NCBI RefSeq assembly: GCF_024385525.1
Contig: NZ_JANFLU010000010.1
Coordinates: 124,001-188,000, forward strand
Length of the DNA: 64,000 nucleotides
Source of the DNA: Arthrobacter sp. zg-Y238
Lineage (GTDB): Bacteria > Actinomycetota > Actinomycetes > Actinomycetales > Micrococcaceae
Direction: 5' to 3'
The translations under genes and the position numbers were made by a program. The first letter of the stretch is position 1, and each line of letters begins with the position of its first letter. This document shows, in pieces, positions 34,534 to 44,062 of this stretch. A model generated the notes under the pieces. That model was given only the letters and a program-made list of their open reading frames with translations, was not told the origin of the DNA and did not search any database.

Positions 34534-36066
34534 CTAGCCGGAACGTGCCGCGTCCCCGACAGCCGGCAGGTCGCGGCTATCAGCCGGTCCCTGGTCCAGC
34601 CGGAACGGCGGGTATTCGTCACGCATCAGCGCCGTGTACGCCAGGACGCGGTAGGACCACCGCTGCAGGCCCATAACGAAGTCGAACAGCGGACGCGGAT
34701 AGCGTCCGGTGAACAGCAGTGCCACTGCAGCAACCAGGACCAGCAGGGACAGCAGGGATATGCCGACTGTCCAGCCGCCGGCCGACCGCAGCCCTTCGCC
34801 GGCCGGGTCCGTTGCCCAGTTCACCGCTGAGCCGCCGTCGCCGCCGCCCATGCTCCGGTCCCACCCGCCGAACGGGCCGTTTTGGCGCACAATGACATAG
34901 CCGGACCCGGTGAACGCCCCCACGATCAGCGCCTGCGGGATAACCAGCAGCCACCACTTCACCAGCACCAGCCCCCGCGAAAGCCGTTCCGGGTAGGCGA
35001 CGTCGAAATCGGCCGGATAGTCGGTCCGCTCCAGGCTGAAGGGCGGATACCGGTCCGTGCCCAGCACCCCTGAGGCATAGAACGCCACCCGCCAGCTCCA
35101 GCGCAGCACCCCCACGTTGAAGTCGAAGAGCGCCCGCGGATAACGGGCAGTGAAGAGGATGGCGAAACCCGCAATGACGGTGGCTACCCAGAACGCGATC
35201 CACAGGAAAGCCAGCAGGATGTAGTGCGGAATGGCCAGAAACCACTTCACCAGCCACAACCACCGGGAGAGCCCGGGGTCCAGTTCCCCGTAGAGCCGGG
35301 CGGGATACGGCGCCCCGGTGCCTCCGGCAGTCAGCTGTGCGGAAGCGGGAACCGGGGCTGCTCCGTAACCGTAGGGACCGTGCCCGCCGCTGGGTCCTGG
35401 GTATTCTCCGCCATGCTTCCGGCCGGTCAGAATGGCAGCAAGGATCAGTGCCGTGCCGCCGAGGACCAGGATGACGGCTCCGATGACCAGCCACAAGGTG
35501 AGCGGTCCCAGGACATCCGACAGGATGCCTGCCTGCAGGTCCGCCCTGACCCCGGGGGCGGCGTCGGCGTTCATCACGACAACGGTCCACTCGCCCTGTT
35601 GCAGCGGCCAGGCAAGCTCCTGCGTGCCGGCTCCTGCGGAAGAGGCGGCCCAGAAGTCCTGCTCCCCCGGCGGGGCCGGCGCGGCGGTGCCCGGGATCTC
35701 CTCGTACTCCGCGGAGAACGGTTCGAACGTAACGTCCCCGAGTTCCGAATGGGCGACGCCGGCCAGGTACCGGTCGACGTCGGCCTCGGACGCAATGCCG
35801 ATAAACAGCTCGCCGTCGGGGTCGGTTCCCCGGACCTGCACCGTCGCGACGTTGTCTTCCGGCCGGACGCCCGGACTCACCTCGAAGCTCTGGCTGGTCA
35901 GGGCGTAGGAACCGACGCTGTAGGTCTCTTCGGGAACGGACAGGTAGCCGTCGTCGCGCTGGGCAGCGGCGAGGATCCCCAAGGCAGCAGCACCGACCCC
36001 GGCCGTCAGTCCGGCAAGGACCAGCAGGGAACCAATGATGACCAGAACGATTCTGCCTGCCTTCAT
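34534..36066 (-). CDS. DUF4389-containing membrane protein
   Basis: The 510-residue protein has an N-terminal helix (about 5-33), an extracytoplasmic domain (about 40-180), a helix (about 188-215), a glycine/proline linker and then two DUF4389 units. Each unit has paired helices and a conserved segment: ARYPRALFDFNVGVLRWSWR with RYPPFSL, and GRYPRPLFDFVMGLQRWSYR with EYPPFRL. The function of DUF4389 is unknown. It lies 36 bases downstream of the lpd stop on the same strand and may be co-transcribed with it. Confidence 0.85.
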   Translation of the reverse strand: MKAGRIVLVIIGSLLVLAGLTAGVGAAALGILAAAQRDDGYLSVPEETYSVGSYALTSQSFEVSPGVRPEDNVATVQVRGTDPDGELFIGIASEADVDRYLAGVAHSELGDVTFEPFSAEYEEIPGTAAPAPPGEQDFWAASSAGAGTQELAWPLQQGEWTVVVMNADAAPGVRADLQAGILSDVLGPLTLWLVIGAVILVLGGTALILAAILTGRKHGGEYPGPSGGHGPYGYGAAPVPASAQLTAGGTGAPYPARLYGELDPGLSRWLWLVKWFLAIPHYILLAFLWIAFWVATVIAGFAILFTARYPRALFDFNVGVLRWSWRVAFYASGVLGTDRYPPFSLERTDYPADFDVAYPERLSRGLVLVKWWLLVIPQALIVGAFTGSGYVIVRQNGPFGGWDRSMGGGDGGSAVNWATDPAGEGLRSAGGWTVGISLLSLLVLVAAVALLFTGRYPRPLFDFVMGLQRWSYRVLAYTALMRDEYPPFRLDQGPADSRDLPAVGDAARSG

Positions 36067-36102
36067 GGCATTGCCCTTCGCTCGCTGGAAAGCGGTACCC
36101 GG

Positions 36103-37503
36103 CTAGAAGTTGATCATGTGGCCGGTCAGTCCGTGGAAAGCTTCCTGCAGTGCCTCACTGAGGGTTGGGTGGGTGTGCACGTTGCGGGCGAGTTCGGCAG
36201 CTGTCAGGTCCCACTTCTGTGCCAGGGTCAATTCCGGCAGCAGTTCCGAAACATCGGGGCCGATCAGGTGCCCGCCCAGCAGCTCCCCGTACTTGGCGTC
36301 GGCCACCAGTTTCACGAAGCCCACCGGTTCGCCCAGCCCGTGGGCCTTGCCGTTGGCCGTAAACGGGAAGGTGCTGACTAGGACGTCATGGCCCTCGTCG
36401 CGGGCCTGCTGTTCGGTGAGCCCGAAGCTTGCCACCTGCGGCTGGCAGAAGGTGGCACGGGGCATCATGCGGTAATCGCCCAGCGGCAGGGTTTCGGCCT
36501 TGCCGATGGTTTCTGCCGCCACCACGCCCATGGCCTCCGCCACGTGGGCAAGCTGGAGCTTGGCAGTGATGTCGCCGATGGCGTAGATGTGCGGAACATT
36601 GGTGCGCATGTACTCGTCGATGCCGACGGCGCCGCGTTCCGTGAGTTCCACCCCGGTTTTCTCCAGGCCGAAACCCTCGGTACGCGGGGCAAAGCCGATG
36701 GACATCATCACCCGGTCAGCTTCGATGCTGCCCTGCTGGCCGTTCTTATCCGTATAGGCCACCGTCACGGACGATCCGTTGTCCTTCACGGTTTCAACCT
36801 TGGTGGAGGTGAGGATGGGGATGCCGAGCTTCTTGTACTGCTTGGTGATTTCCTTGGAGACGTCCACGTCCTCGTTGGGCAGGGCACGGTCCAGGAATTC
36901 GATAATGGTGACATCCACGCCGTAGCTCCGCAGCACATAGCCGAATTCCATCCCGATGGCCCCGGCACCGACGATCACCATTTTCTTCGGCAGGTCCCGG
37001 TCCATGATCTGGGCTTCGTAGGTGACCACGTTCTCGCTCAGTTCGACGCCGGGCAGCAGCCGTACGTAGGTTCCGGTGGCGATGATCGCGTTGTCGAAGG
37101 TGATGGTCTCGCTGCCGCCCTTGGACAGGTCCACCTCGAGGGTGTGGTCGTCGGTGAAGACGCCGTGGCCGTCGTATTCCGTGATCTTGTTCTTCTTCAT
37201 CAGGAAGTGGACGCCCTTGACCCGGCCGTCGGCCACCTGTCGGCTGCGGTCAAATGCCGCCCCGTAATCAAAGCTGACGTCACCGCTCATGCCGAACGTC
37301 TTGGCCTGGTTGGTGAAGATCTGGGCCAGTTCGGCATTGCGCAGCAGTGCCTTGGACGGAATGCACCCGACATTGAGGCAGACGCCGCCCCAGTATTTCT
37401 CCTCCACTATTGCCGTTTTCAAGCCCAGTTGGGCCGCGCGGATGGCGGCCACATAACCGCCGGGTCCGGCCCCGAGGACCACGACGTCGTAATGTTCGCT
37501 CAT
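36103..37503 (-). CDS. lpdA: Dihydrolipoyl dehydrogenase
   Basis: The start ATG 37503 (466 residues) has an AGGAGAG ribosome site. The FAD loop [20 protein letters not shown] and redox disulfide [13 protein letters not shown] (C42, C47) are present, with the NAD loop [33 protein letters not shown] and the C-terminal [10 protein letters not shown] catalytic histidine region. It reoxidises lipoyl groups of the pyruvate and 2-oxoglutarate dehydrogenase complexes. No E1 or E2 gene is adjacent, as is usual in actinobacteria. Confidence 0.96.
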   Translation of the reverse strand: MSEHYDVVVLGAGPGGYVAAIRAAQLGLKTAIVEEKYWGGVCLNVGCIPSKALLRNAELAQIFTNQAKTFGMSGDVSFDYGAAFDRSRQVADGRVKGVHFLMKKNKITEYDGHGVFTDDHTLEVDLSKGGSETITFDNAIIATGTYVRLLPGVELSENVVTYEAQIMDRDLPKKMVIVGAGAIGMEFGYVLRSYGVDVTIIEFLDRALPNEDVDVSKEITKQYKKLGIPILTSTKVETVKDNGSSVTVAYTDKNGQQGSIEADRVMMSIGFAPRTEGFGLEKTGVELTERGAVGIDEYMRTNVPHIYAIGDITAKLQLAHVAEAMGVVAAETIGKAETLPLGDYRMMPRATFCQPQVASFGLTEQQARDEGHDVLVSTFPFTANGKAHGLGEPVGFVKLVADAKYGELLGGHLIGPDVSELLPELTLAQKWDLTAAELARNVHTHPTLSEALQEAFHGLTGHMINF

Positions 37504-37601
37504 GGGAACCAACTCTCCTTGCCTGGGGGTGCGGGAAAATTTTCTAAGCCGGCTTAAGGCTCTCACGAGGCTGCCGCCGAGGGCACGGGTGCCGGGAACG
37601 T

Positions 37602-39119
37602 TCAGTTGTAGCCCCGGTAGCCGGTCCAGGCCCGGCGCCGTTCGGGAAACGGATCCGACTCAATCCGGTCCAGCTTGTCGAACACACGGGTTTGCCGGTG
37701 GGCTTCGTCGTAGGCCGGCCAGTCGCTGCCGGGGTGGGAATGCCGGGCCAGGCTCAGCAGCGAGCCCTGGAAGCGTTTGGACAGGGCTCTCAGCTCTTCT
37801 GCCCCGCCCAGCAGAGTCAGGGCCTTTGCGGTTCCGATGCCGATGTCCCCGAACATCACCGGCACATCGAAGGAATGGGTGGCGCCGAACCCCAGCAGGT
37901 TCATTGCCGGTGTCGCGTAGTCGTAGCGGTATGCCCAGGTAGGCGCAACGCGTGAGTGCCCCTCGGCAACCATTTGGCTGGGATACCAGAACACCAGGTC
38001 GCCGCTGATATCCACTGAACGCTGGCGGGACGGATAGCCGGGATACGCGGCCACCACCCGGTCCCGGGCCTGCGGATCGGTGCCGGCAAACATCTTCTCG
38101 ATCCGTTCGGGCGTGGACGGCAGGATGTTGGATACCTTCGCGAACAGCGCACCTTCCCGGGCCATGGTGCCCAGCACCAGGGGAACCGGATTCGAGTCTC
38201 CGGAAAGGAACATGTCAACGGGGTATCTGGGCAGGAAGTCGCCGTCGATGACCGGTGAGACGCTCAGGGACCCGGGTTGCTTGACCGGGCCGATCTTCGT
38301 GGTCAGTTTCCGGGTGGCGTTGACCAGTTTCGCCGCGGGCAGGCGGGTCAGGGCGTCGGCAGCAGCAGAGGGCGGGACGCCGAGGATTTCCAGCAGGTCA
38401 GCCGCCCAGCCCGCGTGCATTTCCGGAGAATAGGCTGCCGATGGTGCCGGGCTTTGCGCATAGGCCTGGTGGAACAGGGACCGGGCGCTCGGAACGCACA
38501 TCAGGGAGGTGACCGCGAGCCCGCCTGCGGATTCCCCGAAGAGGGTGACGTTGTTGGGGTCTCCGCCGAATGCTTCGATGTTCTGCTGCACCCATTCCAA
38601 AGCGGCGACCTGGTCCCGCAGGCCCATGTTGGTATCAAAGGGTCGGTCCGGCGTCGAATACGCGCGGAAGTCCATGAACCCCAGTGCGCCGATGCGGTAG
38701 TTGAGCGAAACGTAGAGCACGCCGCCGTCCCGGACCAGTCTTGTTCCCCGGTACGTCGGCTCCGCCGAGGATCCGGAACTGAAGGCCCCGCCGTAGAGGT
38801 AGACCAGGACCGGCAGCAGACCGTCCGCAGGTTCCAGCGGTGCAGAGACATTCAAGGACAGGCAGTCCTCATCCATGGCCACCCGGCGCCGGGTTCCGGT
38901 GAGGCTCGGCGCCTTGGACTGAGGAGGAACCGGTCCGAAGCTGCCGGCGTCGCGGATACCGCTCCAGCTCTGAGGCGGCTGCGGTGCACGGAGGCGGAAG
39001 TCACCGACCGGCGGGGCCGCGTAGGGAATGCCGCGCCACGTGCGCACGCCGTCGTCCACTATGCCCTGTACCAGCCCGCTGCCGGTTTCAACCACCAGTG
39101 ACGCAACGTCAATAGCCAC
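37602..39119 (-). CDS. Type-B carboxylesterase (copy 1)
   Basis: The 505-residue alpha/beta hydrolase has the type-B markers: [30 protein letters not shown], the oxyanion loop [11 protein letters not shown] and the nucleophile elbow [18 protein letters not shown]. It starts with GTG 39119; the ribosome site is weak. Ester hydrolysis is the expected activity; natural substrate unknown. It is very similar along its whole length to the esterase at 42359-43876 (same length, same WxGYRGY ending), so the two are recent paralogues. Confidence 0.9.
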   Translation of the reverse strand: MAIDVASLVVETGSGLVQGIVDDGVRTWRGIPYAAPPVGDFRLRAPQPPQSWSGIRDAGSFGPVPPQSKAPSLTGTRRRVAMDEDCLSLNVSAPLEPADGLLPVLVYLYGGAFSSGSSAEPTYRGTRLVRDGGVLYVSLNYRIGALGFMDFRAYSTPDRPFDTNMGLRDQVAALEWVQQNIEAFGGDPNNVTLFGESAGGLAVTSLMCVPSARSLFHQAYAQSPAPSAAYSPEMHAGWAADLLEILGVPPSAAADALTRLPAAKLVNATRKLTTKIGPVKQPGSLSVSPVIDGDFLPRYPVDMFLSGDSNPVPLVLGTMAREGALFAKVSNILPSTPERIEKMFAGTDPQARDRVVAAYPGYPSRQRSVDISGDLVFWYPSQMVAEGHSRVAPTWAYRYDYATPAMNLLGFGATHSFDVPVMFGDIGIGTAKALTLLGGAEELRALSKRFQGSLLSLARHSHPGSDWPAYDEAHRQTRVFDKLDRIESDPFPERRRAWTGYRGYN

Positions 39120-39739
39120 AATCGACTCATTTCAGCCGGGGAACCCCTGCCTTGCGACTACCTACGATAGGCGTGCGTCGATGGGGCCACCAGATCAGGA
39201 CCCGCTGCCGGCCGTCCCCGGCCCAACATCCTGGTCCTGCTGTACGAGCCGGCGCCTAGGCTGCAGTGACGAGCTGCCGGGAACCGGCGCTGCGCCGTCC
39301 ATGGGCGGGCCTCGCCGCCAGGCGGCGGTGCACAATGACTTCCCGAAGGCAGAACCCAGCGACTGCTGCGACGTTGAGGGCGATCTTTGTGCCGGTTGAC
39401 CAATCGGTTCCGACGCACAACATCCAGACAAGGATCAGGACGGGAACTTCCCCCGACCTTAACGCCTTCACAGGGCGGTTCCGACGCGGCCAAACTGCGC
39501 GCCCGGATTTCCTGCGCACCCGCGCTGATCCGTTTTGCCGATGCTTCCGCGGGCCGCTGAGGCGGCACTGCGGTATTCCATCCGTGGAGCCATGAGGACA
39601 CTTCTTCCGTGAAATCGCCCGAGACCTACGTTCCGCACCTCCCAAGGATGCGTCACAGCATACTTTGTATCACATCCGGCACCGTACTGCCGGGTCGAAG
39701 CCCGGCGCGGGATTCGACCGACACCCGGCGGCAACGGGG
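39120..39739. other. 620-base gene-poor region
   Basis: This region lies between the start of esterase copy 1 and the end of the ABC-F gene. Overlapping open frames exist on both strands, but none has a clear family match. The only signs of coding are two hydrophobic segments in one minus-strand frame (see the entry at 39256). An AT-rich ATACTTTGTAT sequence at 39660-39670 resembles the glycosyltransferase operator motif. The region may be the remains of a decayed gene. Confidence 0.4.
39256..39471 (-). CDS. Possible small two-helix membrane protein
   Basis: From GTG 39471 the frame encodes 71 residues. There are two hydrophobic stretches (VPVLILVWMLCVG and TKIALNVAAVAGFCL) followed by an arginine-rich tail, a positive-inside-type pattern. 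The same frame stays open up to 39645, but the extra N-terminus looks non-coding. No ribosome site is clear and I recognise no family, so this may be a gene remnant or chance. Confidence 0.3.
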   Translation of the reverse strand: MKALRSGEVPVLILVWMLCVGTDWSTGTKIALNVAAVAGFCLREVIVHRRLAARPAHGRRSAGSRQLVTAA

Positions 39740-41377
39740 CTAGGCTGCGCTGACCTTTCCGTCCGTGACTTCCCAGCGGGTGTCGAGGCGGACATTTTCC
39801 AGCAGTCGCCGGTCGTGGGAGACCAGCAGCAGGGCCCCTTCGTAGCTTTCCAGCGCCTCTTCGAGCTGCTCGATGGCGGGCAGGTCCAGATGGTTGGTGG
39901 GCTCGTCCAGGACCAGCAGGTTCACGCCCCGGGCCTGCAGGAGGGCCAGCGAAGCGCGGGTACGTTCCCCCGGGGAGAGTGCGTCGACGCGGCTGGCCAC
40001 CTGATCGGCCTTGAGTCCGAACTTGGCCAGCAGAGTGCGTGCCTCCGCGGACGTGAGTTCCGGAACGGCCGCCTCAAAGGCCTCCCCCAGCGGTAGATGG
40101 GCCGGAAGCTGGCCGCGGCCCTGATCGATTTCCCCCACGGCGACTGAGGCACCCAGGGAGGCCGTGCCGGCGTCGGGCACCTCGCGTCCCAGCAGCAGCC
40201 GCAGCAGCGTGGATTTGCCGGCACCGTTGGGACCGGTGATGCCGATCCGCTCCCCGGCGTTCACCTGTACCGATACCGGACCGAGGGTGAATCCGCCCCG
40301 GGCCAGCACGGCGTCGTTCAACGTGGACACCACCGAGCTGGAGCGGGGCGCCGATCCGATGCGCAGCTGCAGCTGCCATTCCTTGCGCGGTTCCTCCACC
40401 TCGTCCAGCCGGGCGATGCGTGACTCCATCTGGCGGACTTTACGTGCCTGCTTTTCGGATGATTCAGTGCTGGCCTTGCGCCTGATCTTGTCATTGTCAG
40501 GGTTCTTCTTCATGGCGTTGCGCACGCCCTGCGAACTCCATTCCCGGGTGGTCCGGGCACGGGAGACCAGGTCCGCTTTTTTGTCAGCGAACTCGTCGTA
40601 GGCCTCGCGGGCATGCCGGCGGGCGACGGCGCGTTCCTCCAGGTACGCCTCGTAGCCGCCGTCGTAGACCGCCACGCTGTTCTGCGCCAGGTCCAGCTCC
40701 ACCACGGTGGTTACGCACCGAGCGAGGAATTCACGGTCATGGGACACCAGTACGACGCCGCCGCGGAGTCCGCGGACAAACTGTTCCAGGCGCGCCAGGC
40801 CGCCCAGGTCAAGGTCATTGGTGGGCTCGTCGAGCAGGACAATGTCGAAGCGGCTCAGCAGCAGGGCGGCCAGCGCCACGCGTGCCGCCTGCCCGCCCGA
40901 AAGCCCGGCCATCTCGGTGTCCAGGCCGAGCTGCAGGCCAAGGTCTGCCAGTACGGCGGGTGCCCGGTCTTCCAGGTCGGCTGCACCGGACGCCAACCAC
41001 CGGTCCAGTGCAGCCGCATAGGTGTCATCCGCACCGGGGAGTCCGGATCCCAGCGCTTCGGCAGCAGCCTCCATGGCAACGGTGGAAGCCGCCGCCCCGG
41101 TACGGCGGGCCAGATACGCGCCGACGGTTTCCCCGGCCAGCCGTTCGTGCTCCTGCGGCAGCCAGCCCACGAAGGCGTCCGCGGGAGATGTGCTGACCGT
41201 GCCGGCCTGCGGTTCGGCCGCTCCGGCGAGCAACCGCAGCAACGTCGATTTGCCGGCACCGTTCGCGCCCACCACGCCCACGACGTCCCCCGGCGCGACA
41301 GTGAGGGAAAGATGCTCGAAAAGGGTGCGGTGGGCGTGGCCGCCGGAAAGGTCCCGGGCGACGAGGGTTGCAGTCAT
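39740..41377 (-). CDS. ABC-F family ATPase (ribosome-associated type)
   Basis: The 545-residue protein has two ABC domains and no membrane segments: Walker A VVGANGAGKSTLLRLLAG, signature LSGGQAARVALAAL and Walker B VLLDEPTNDLDL; then GITGPNGAGKSTLLRLLLG, LSPGERTRASLALL and LLVLDEPTNHLDL. Between them is the basic, charged P-site tRNA interaction linker (about residues 240-330). ABC-F proteins act on the ribosome, some giving antibiotic protection, others assisting translation. Which applies here is not visible. Confidence 0.92.
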   Translation of the reverse strand: MTATLVARDLSGGHAHRTLFEHLSLTVAPGDVVGVVGANGAGKSTLLRLLAGAAEPQAGTVSTSPADAFVGWLPQEHERLAGETVGAYLARRTGAAASTVAMEAAAEALGSGLPGADDTYAAALDRWLASGAADLEDRAPAVLADLGLQLGLDTEMAGLSGGQAARVALAALLLSRFDIVLLDEPTNDLDLGGLARLEQFVRGLRGGVVLVSHDREFLARCVTTVVELDLAQNSVAVYDGGYEAYLEERAVARRHAREAYDEFADKKADLVSRARTTREWSSQGVRNAMKKNPDNDKIRRKASTESSEKQARKVRQMESRIARLDEVEEPRKEWQLQLRIGSAPRSSSVVSTLNDAVLARGGFTLGPVSVQVNAGERIGITGPNGAGKSTLLRLLLGREVPDAGTASLGASVAVGEIDQGRGQLPAHLPLGEAFEAAVPELTSAEARTLLAKFGLKADQVASRVDALSPGERTRASLALLQARGVNLLVLDEPTNHLDLPAIEQLEEALESYEGALLLVSHDRRLLENVRLDTRWEVTDGKVSAA

Positions 41378-41463
41378 TCCTCCATTCTATTTTGTGCACG
41401 CACCTGTCTCGGCCCGGGTCGCCGGCGGTAAGGTAATCACCTGTTCCGCACCTAAGGACGATC

Positions 41464-42357
41464 ATGACCTCCATGCATCCATCCGGGCCCGGGGCCCTTC
41501 GGCTGATCTTTCCGCAGTGGCAGGGCGCCGCCGGAGCAGGCGCCGTCGGTTCGCTGCCTGCGGGCCAGCCGCACCAGACCCAGCTTTCGTACCATCTGGG
41601 ACCGGCCCTGCTCGAGCTGCTCTCCCCCGCCCATGAAGGACCCACCGCCTTTGTGCCGGTCAGCACCGACACATCGGATGAGGCAGTGGAGACGGTGGAC
41701 GGCATCTATGCCCGCGAGGCGGTCCTGCGCCAGCTGCGGGAAGGGCTCCGGTTGGTGTCGGAAGCCGATCCGGCGTCAGTGGTGACCTTCGGCGGGGAAT
41801 GTTCGGTGAGTGTGGCGCCGTTCAGCTACCTGGCCGCCAGGTACGGACCGGACCTTGCGGTGCTGTGGGTGGACGCGCACCCGGATACCGGGATCCCTGG
41901 CGACAGTTATACCGGGTTCCGTTCCATGTCCCTGTCGACGCTCGCCGGGGAGGGCGACGCCGAATTCCTGGCCGCGCTGCCGGCTGTGGTGGCGCCGTCG
42001 AACGTCCTCCACATCGGCCTGCAGGACTGGCAGGATCCCGGCATGGCCAATAAGCACCGGCTGGGCATTTCCAGCGTGGGCATCACGGACACCCCGGAGG
42101 ACACCCGCCGCATCCTGGATTGGCTGGCACTCACCGGAGCAACCAGGCTGGCCATCCACGTGGATCTGGATGTGCTGGACCGGAGGGATTTCACGGGAAC
42201 AACGGGTAACGGCACCCGGGGCATGCGGGTGCCGGACCTGCTTCGGATTATGGATGCCCTGGGCGATGCCGGCGAGATAGTCGGCCTCTCGCTCGCCCAG
42301 CATGCACCGCTGGAGCTTCTTCGCCTGGGCGGACTGCTGCGGGACCTGCCGGTCTAG
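41464..42357 (+). CDS. Arginase/agmatinase-fold protein with altered metal site
   Basis: The 297-residue protein has the ureohydrolase motifs WVDAHPD (D137, H139, D141) and HVDLDVLD (D234, D236, D239). The first motif, normally GGDHS, reads GGECS, placing C113 where the Mn-binding histidine should be. True arginase or agmatinase activity is therefore doubtful; similar histidine-less proteins are common in actinobacteria. It is divergent from the ABC-F gene and ends one base from the convergent esterase stop. Confidence 0.85.
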   Translation: MTSMHPSGPGALRLIFPQWQGAAGAGAVGSLPAGQPHQTQLSYHLGPALLELLSPAHEGPTAFVPVSTDTSDEAVETVDGIYAREAVLRQLREGLRLVSEADPASVVTFGGECSVSVAPFSYLAARYGPDLAVLWVDAHPDTGIPGDSYTGFRSMSLSTLAGEGDAEFLAALPAVVAPSNVLHIGLQDWQDPGMANKHRLGISSVGITDTPEDTRRILDWLALTGATRLAIHVDLDVLDRRDFTGTTGNGTRGMRVPDLLRIMDALGDAGEIVGLSLAQHAPLELLRLGGLLRDLPV

Positions 42358-42358
42358 G

Positions 42359-43876
42359 TCAGCGGTAGCCGCGGTAGCCGTTCCAAGCTTCGCGGCGGTT
42401 CCGGTGGGGATCCTGTACAACACGGTCGGTGTCGTCGAAGACCTTGGTTGCGCGCGTCCCGATCCCGTAGGCCGGCCAGAGTCCCGGATTTCCAGTGCGG
42501 GCAAAGCGCAGCAGCGCGCCGCGGAACCGGTTGCCAACGGAAACGGTAGTGCGTTTGCTGCCCGGCAGCGTCAGGAACCGGCCAAGCCCGGTGGTGTAGT
42601 TGCCGAACACAGCCGGGGTGTCCATACCGTGGGTGGCGCCGATCCCCAGCAGGCCCGCCACCCGCGGGGCGTAGTCAAACCGGTAGGACCACGTGGGCGC
42701 ATAGGAGCAGTGCCCTTCCGCCACTTGGACACTGGGAAGCCAGAAGACCACATCGCCCCCTACGTCCACGGCTGCGTGCTTTGAGGGGTAGCCGGGGTAG
42801 GCGGCGAGGACGCGTGCCTTAAGCTCCGGTTCCGTGCGGGCAAACATTGTGTCAATCCGTTCCTCCGTGGTGGGGAGAACGTCCTGGACCCGGTCGAACA
42901 ACGCACCTTCGCGGAACATATTGCCGATGACCAGCGGGATCCGGTGTGCCTTGCCCGTCCGGAAGGCATCGATGGGATGCAGCGGCAGGAATTCCCCGTC
43001 GACTACCGGCGCCACGGCCAGGGCGCCGGGCTCGGATTCCGGTGTGACCTTGCGGGTGAGCCGGCCGACTGCCTTCACCAGGCGCTCCGCAGGCAACGAG
43101 GCCAAGGCATTCGGTGCTTCCTCATCGGAGACCCCCAACAGTTCGATCAGGCTGCCCGCCCACTTTTCCGGCAGGCCGGGGCCGTAGGCAGTAGCCGGTG
43201 CCGAGCTCTGCACGAAGGCCCGGTGGAAGAGCCCCTCGGCAGACGGAACGCACATCAGCGCAGTAATCGACATGCCGCCGGCAGACTCGCCGAAAACCGT
43301 CACGTTCTCCGGATCCCCTCCGAAGCCGGCAATGTTGCGCTGCACCCAGCGCAGGGCCGCGACCTGGTCCGCCAATCCGACGTTGACGTCGAAGGGCCGC
43401 TCCGGCGTCGAATACCGGCGGAAATCCATGAACCCCAGTGCTCCCAGCCGATAATTCATGCAGACGTACACCACGTCCCCGCGCTCCACGAGATTCGTGC
43501 CGTCATAGGCTGCGGCAGAAGCGGCCCCGATGGTGAATCCGCCGCCGTAGAAATACACCAGGACGGGGCGCGGCGGAGCATTGTCCAACGGTGCGGTGAC
43601 GTTGATGGTGAGGCAGTCTTCGTCCATTGGAGTTTTCCGGCCCGCACCCATGGACGGCAGTCCGGGTTCCTGGGGCGGCACGGGACCGTACCTGCCGGCG
43701 TCCAGCACACCCTCCCATGGCTGTACCGGACGGGGCAGGCGCAGCCGCAGGTCGCCGACGGGCGGGGCCGCGTACGGGATTCCGCGCCACGCCCGCACAC
43801 CGTTCACCACTATTCCCTGCACCATTCCGTCCGACGTCGAAACAGTGAGGTCCGGCTGAGCCGTAGTTGTTGCCAC
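42359..43876 (-). CDS. Type-B carboxylesterase (copy 2)
   Basis: The start GTG 43876 gives 505 residues and has a GGAAGGAACGCT ribosome site; the longer upstream frame is not needed. The motifs [40 protein letters not shown] and NVTVFGESAGGMSITALM match the esterase at 37602-39119 closely, indicating gene duplication. The two copies now flank the ABC-F and arginase-fold genes. The substrate is unknown. Confidence 0.92.
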   Translation of the reverse strand: MATTTAQPDLTVSTSDGMVQGIVVNGVRAWRGIPYAAPPVGDLRLRLPRPVQPWEGVLDAGRYGPVPPQEPGLPSMGAGRKTPMDEDCLTINVTAPLDNAPPRPVLVYFYGGGFTIGAASAAAYDGTNLVERGDVVYVCMNYRLGALGFMDFRRYSTPERPFDVNVGLADQVAALRWVQRNIAGFGGDPENVTVFGESAGGMSITALMCVPSAEGLFHRAFVQSSAPATAYGPGLPEKWAGSLIELLGVSDEEAPNALASLPAERLVKAVGRLTRKVTPESEPGALAVAPVVDGEFLPLHPIDAFRTGKAHRIPLVIGNMFREGALFDRVQDVLPTTEERIDTMFARTEPELKARVLAAYPGYPSKHAAVDVGGDVVFWLPSVQVAEGHCSYAPTWSYRFDYAPRVAGLLGIGATHGMDTPAVFGNYTTGLGRFLTLPGSKRTTVSVGNRFRGALLRFARTGNPGLWPAYGIGTRATKVFDDTDRVVQDPHRNRREAWNGYRGYR

Positions 43877-44062
43877 AGCGTTCCTTCCGCGGTTTTTCGA
43901 GCCCAGCGCGATCATAACCAAGCGCCGGAGGCCGCCGCTATCCCCGCCCATGCTATTCGCACGAACTGCTAAGCCCTTGGCGGACGGCAGGGGCAGAACC
44001 CTGCAAAAATTCGACAGCATGCTTATGGTGGAAGGACCGTCACCAACCTAAAGGAGAAACAT

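Noticed and set aside
39158-39601. 147-codon minus-strand frame in the gene-poor gap
   Set aside because: It is arginine/serine/proline-rich like a shadow frame and overlaps the alternative frame with membrane helices. Nothing supports it as coding.
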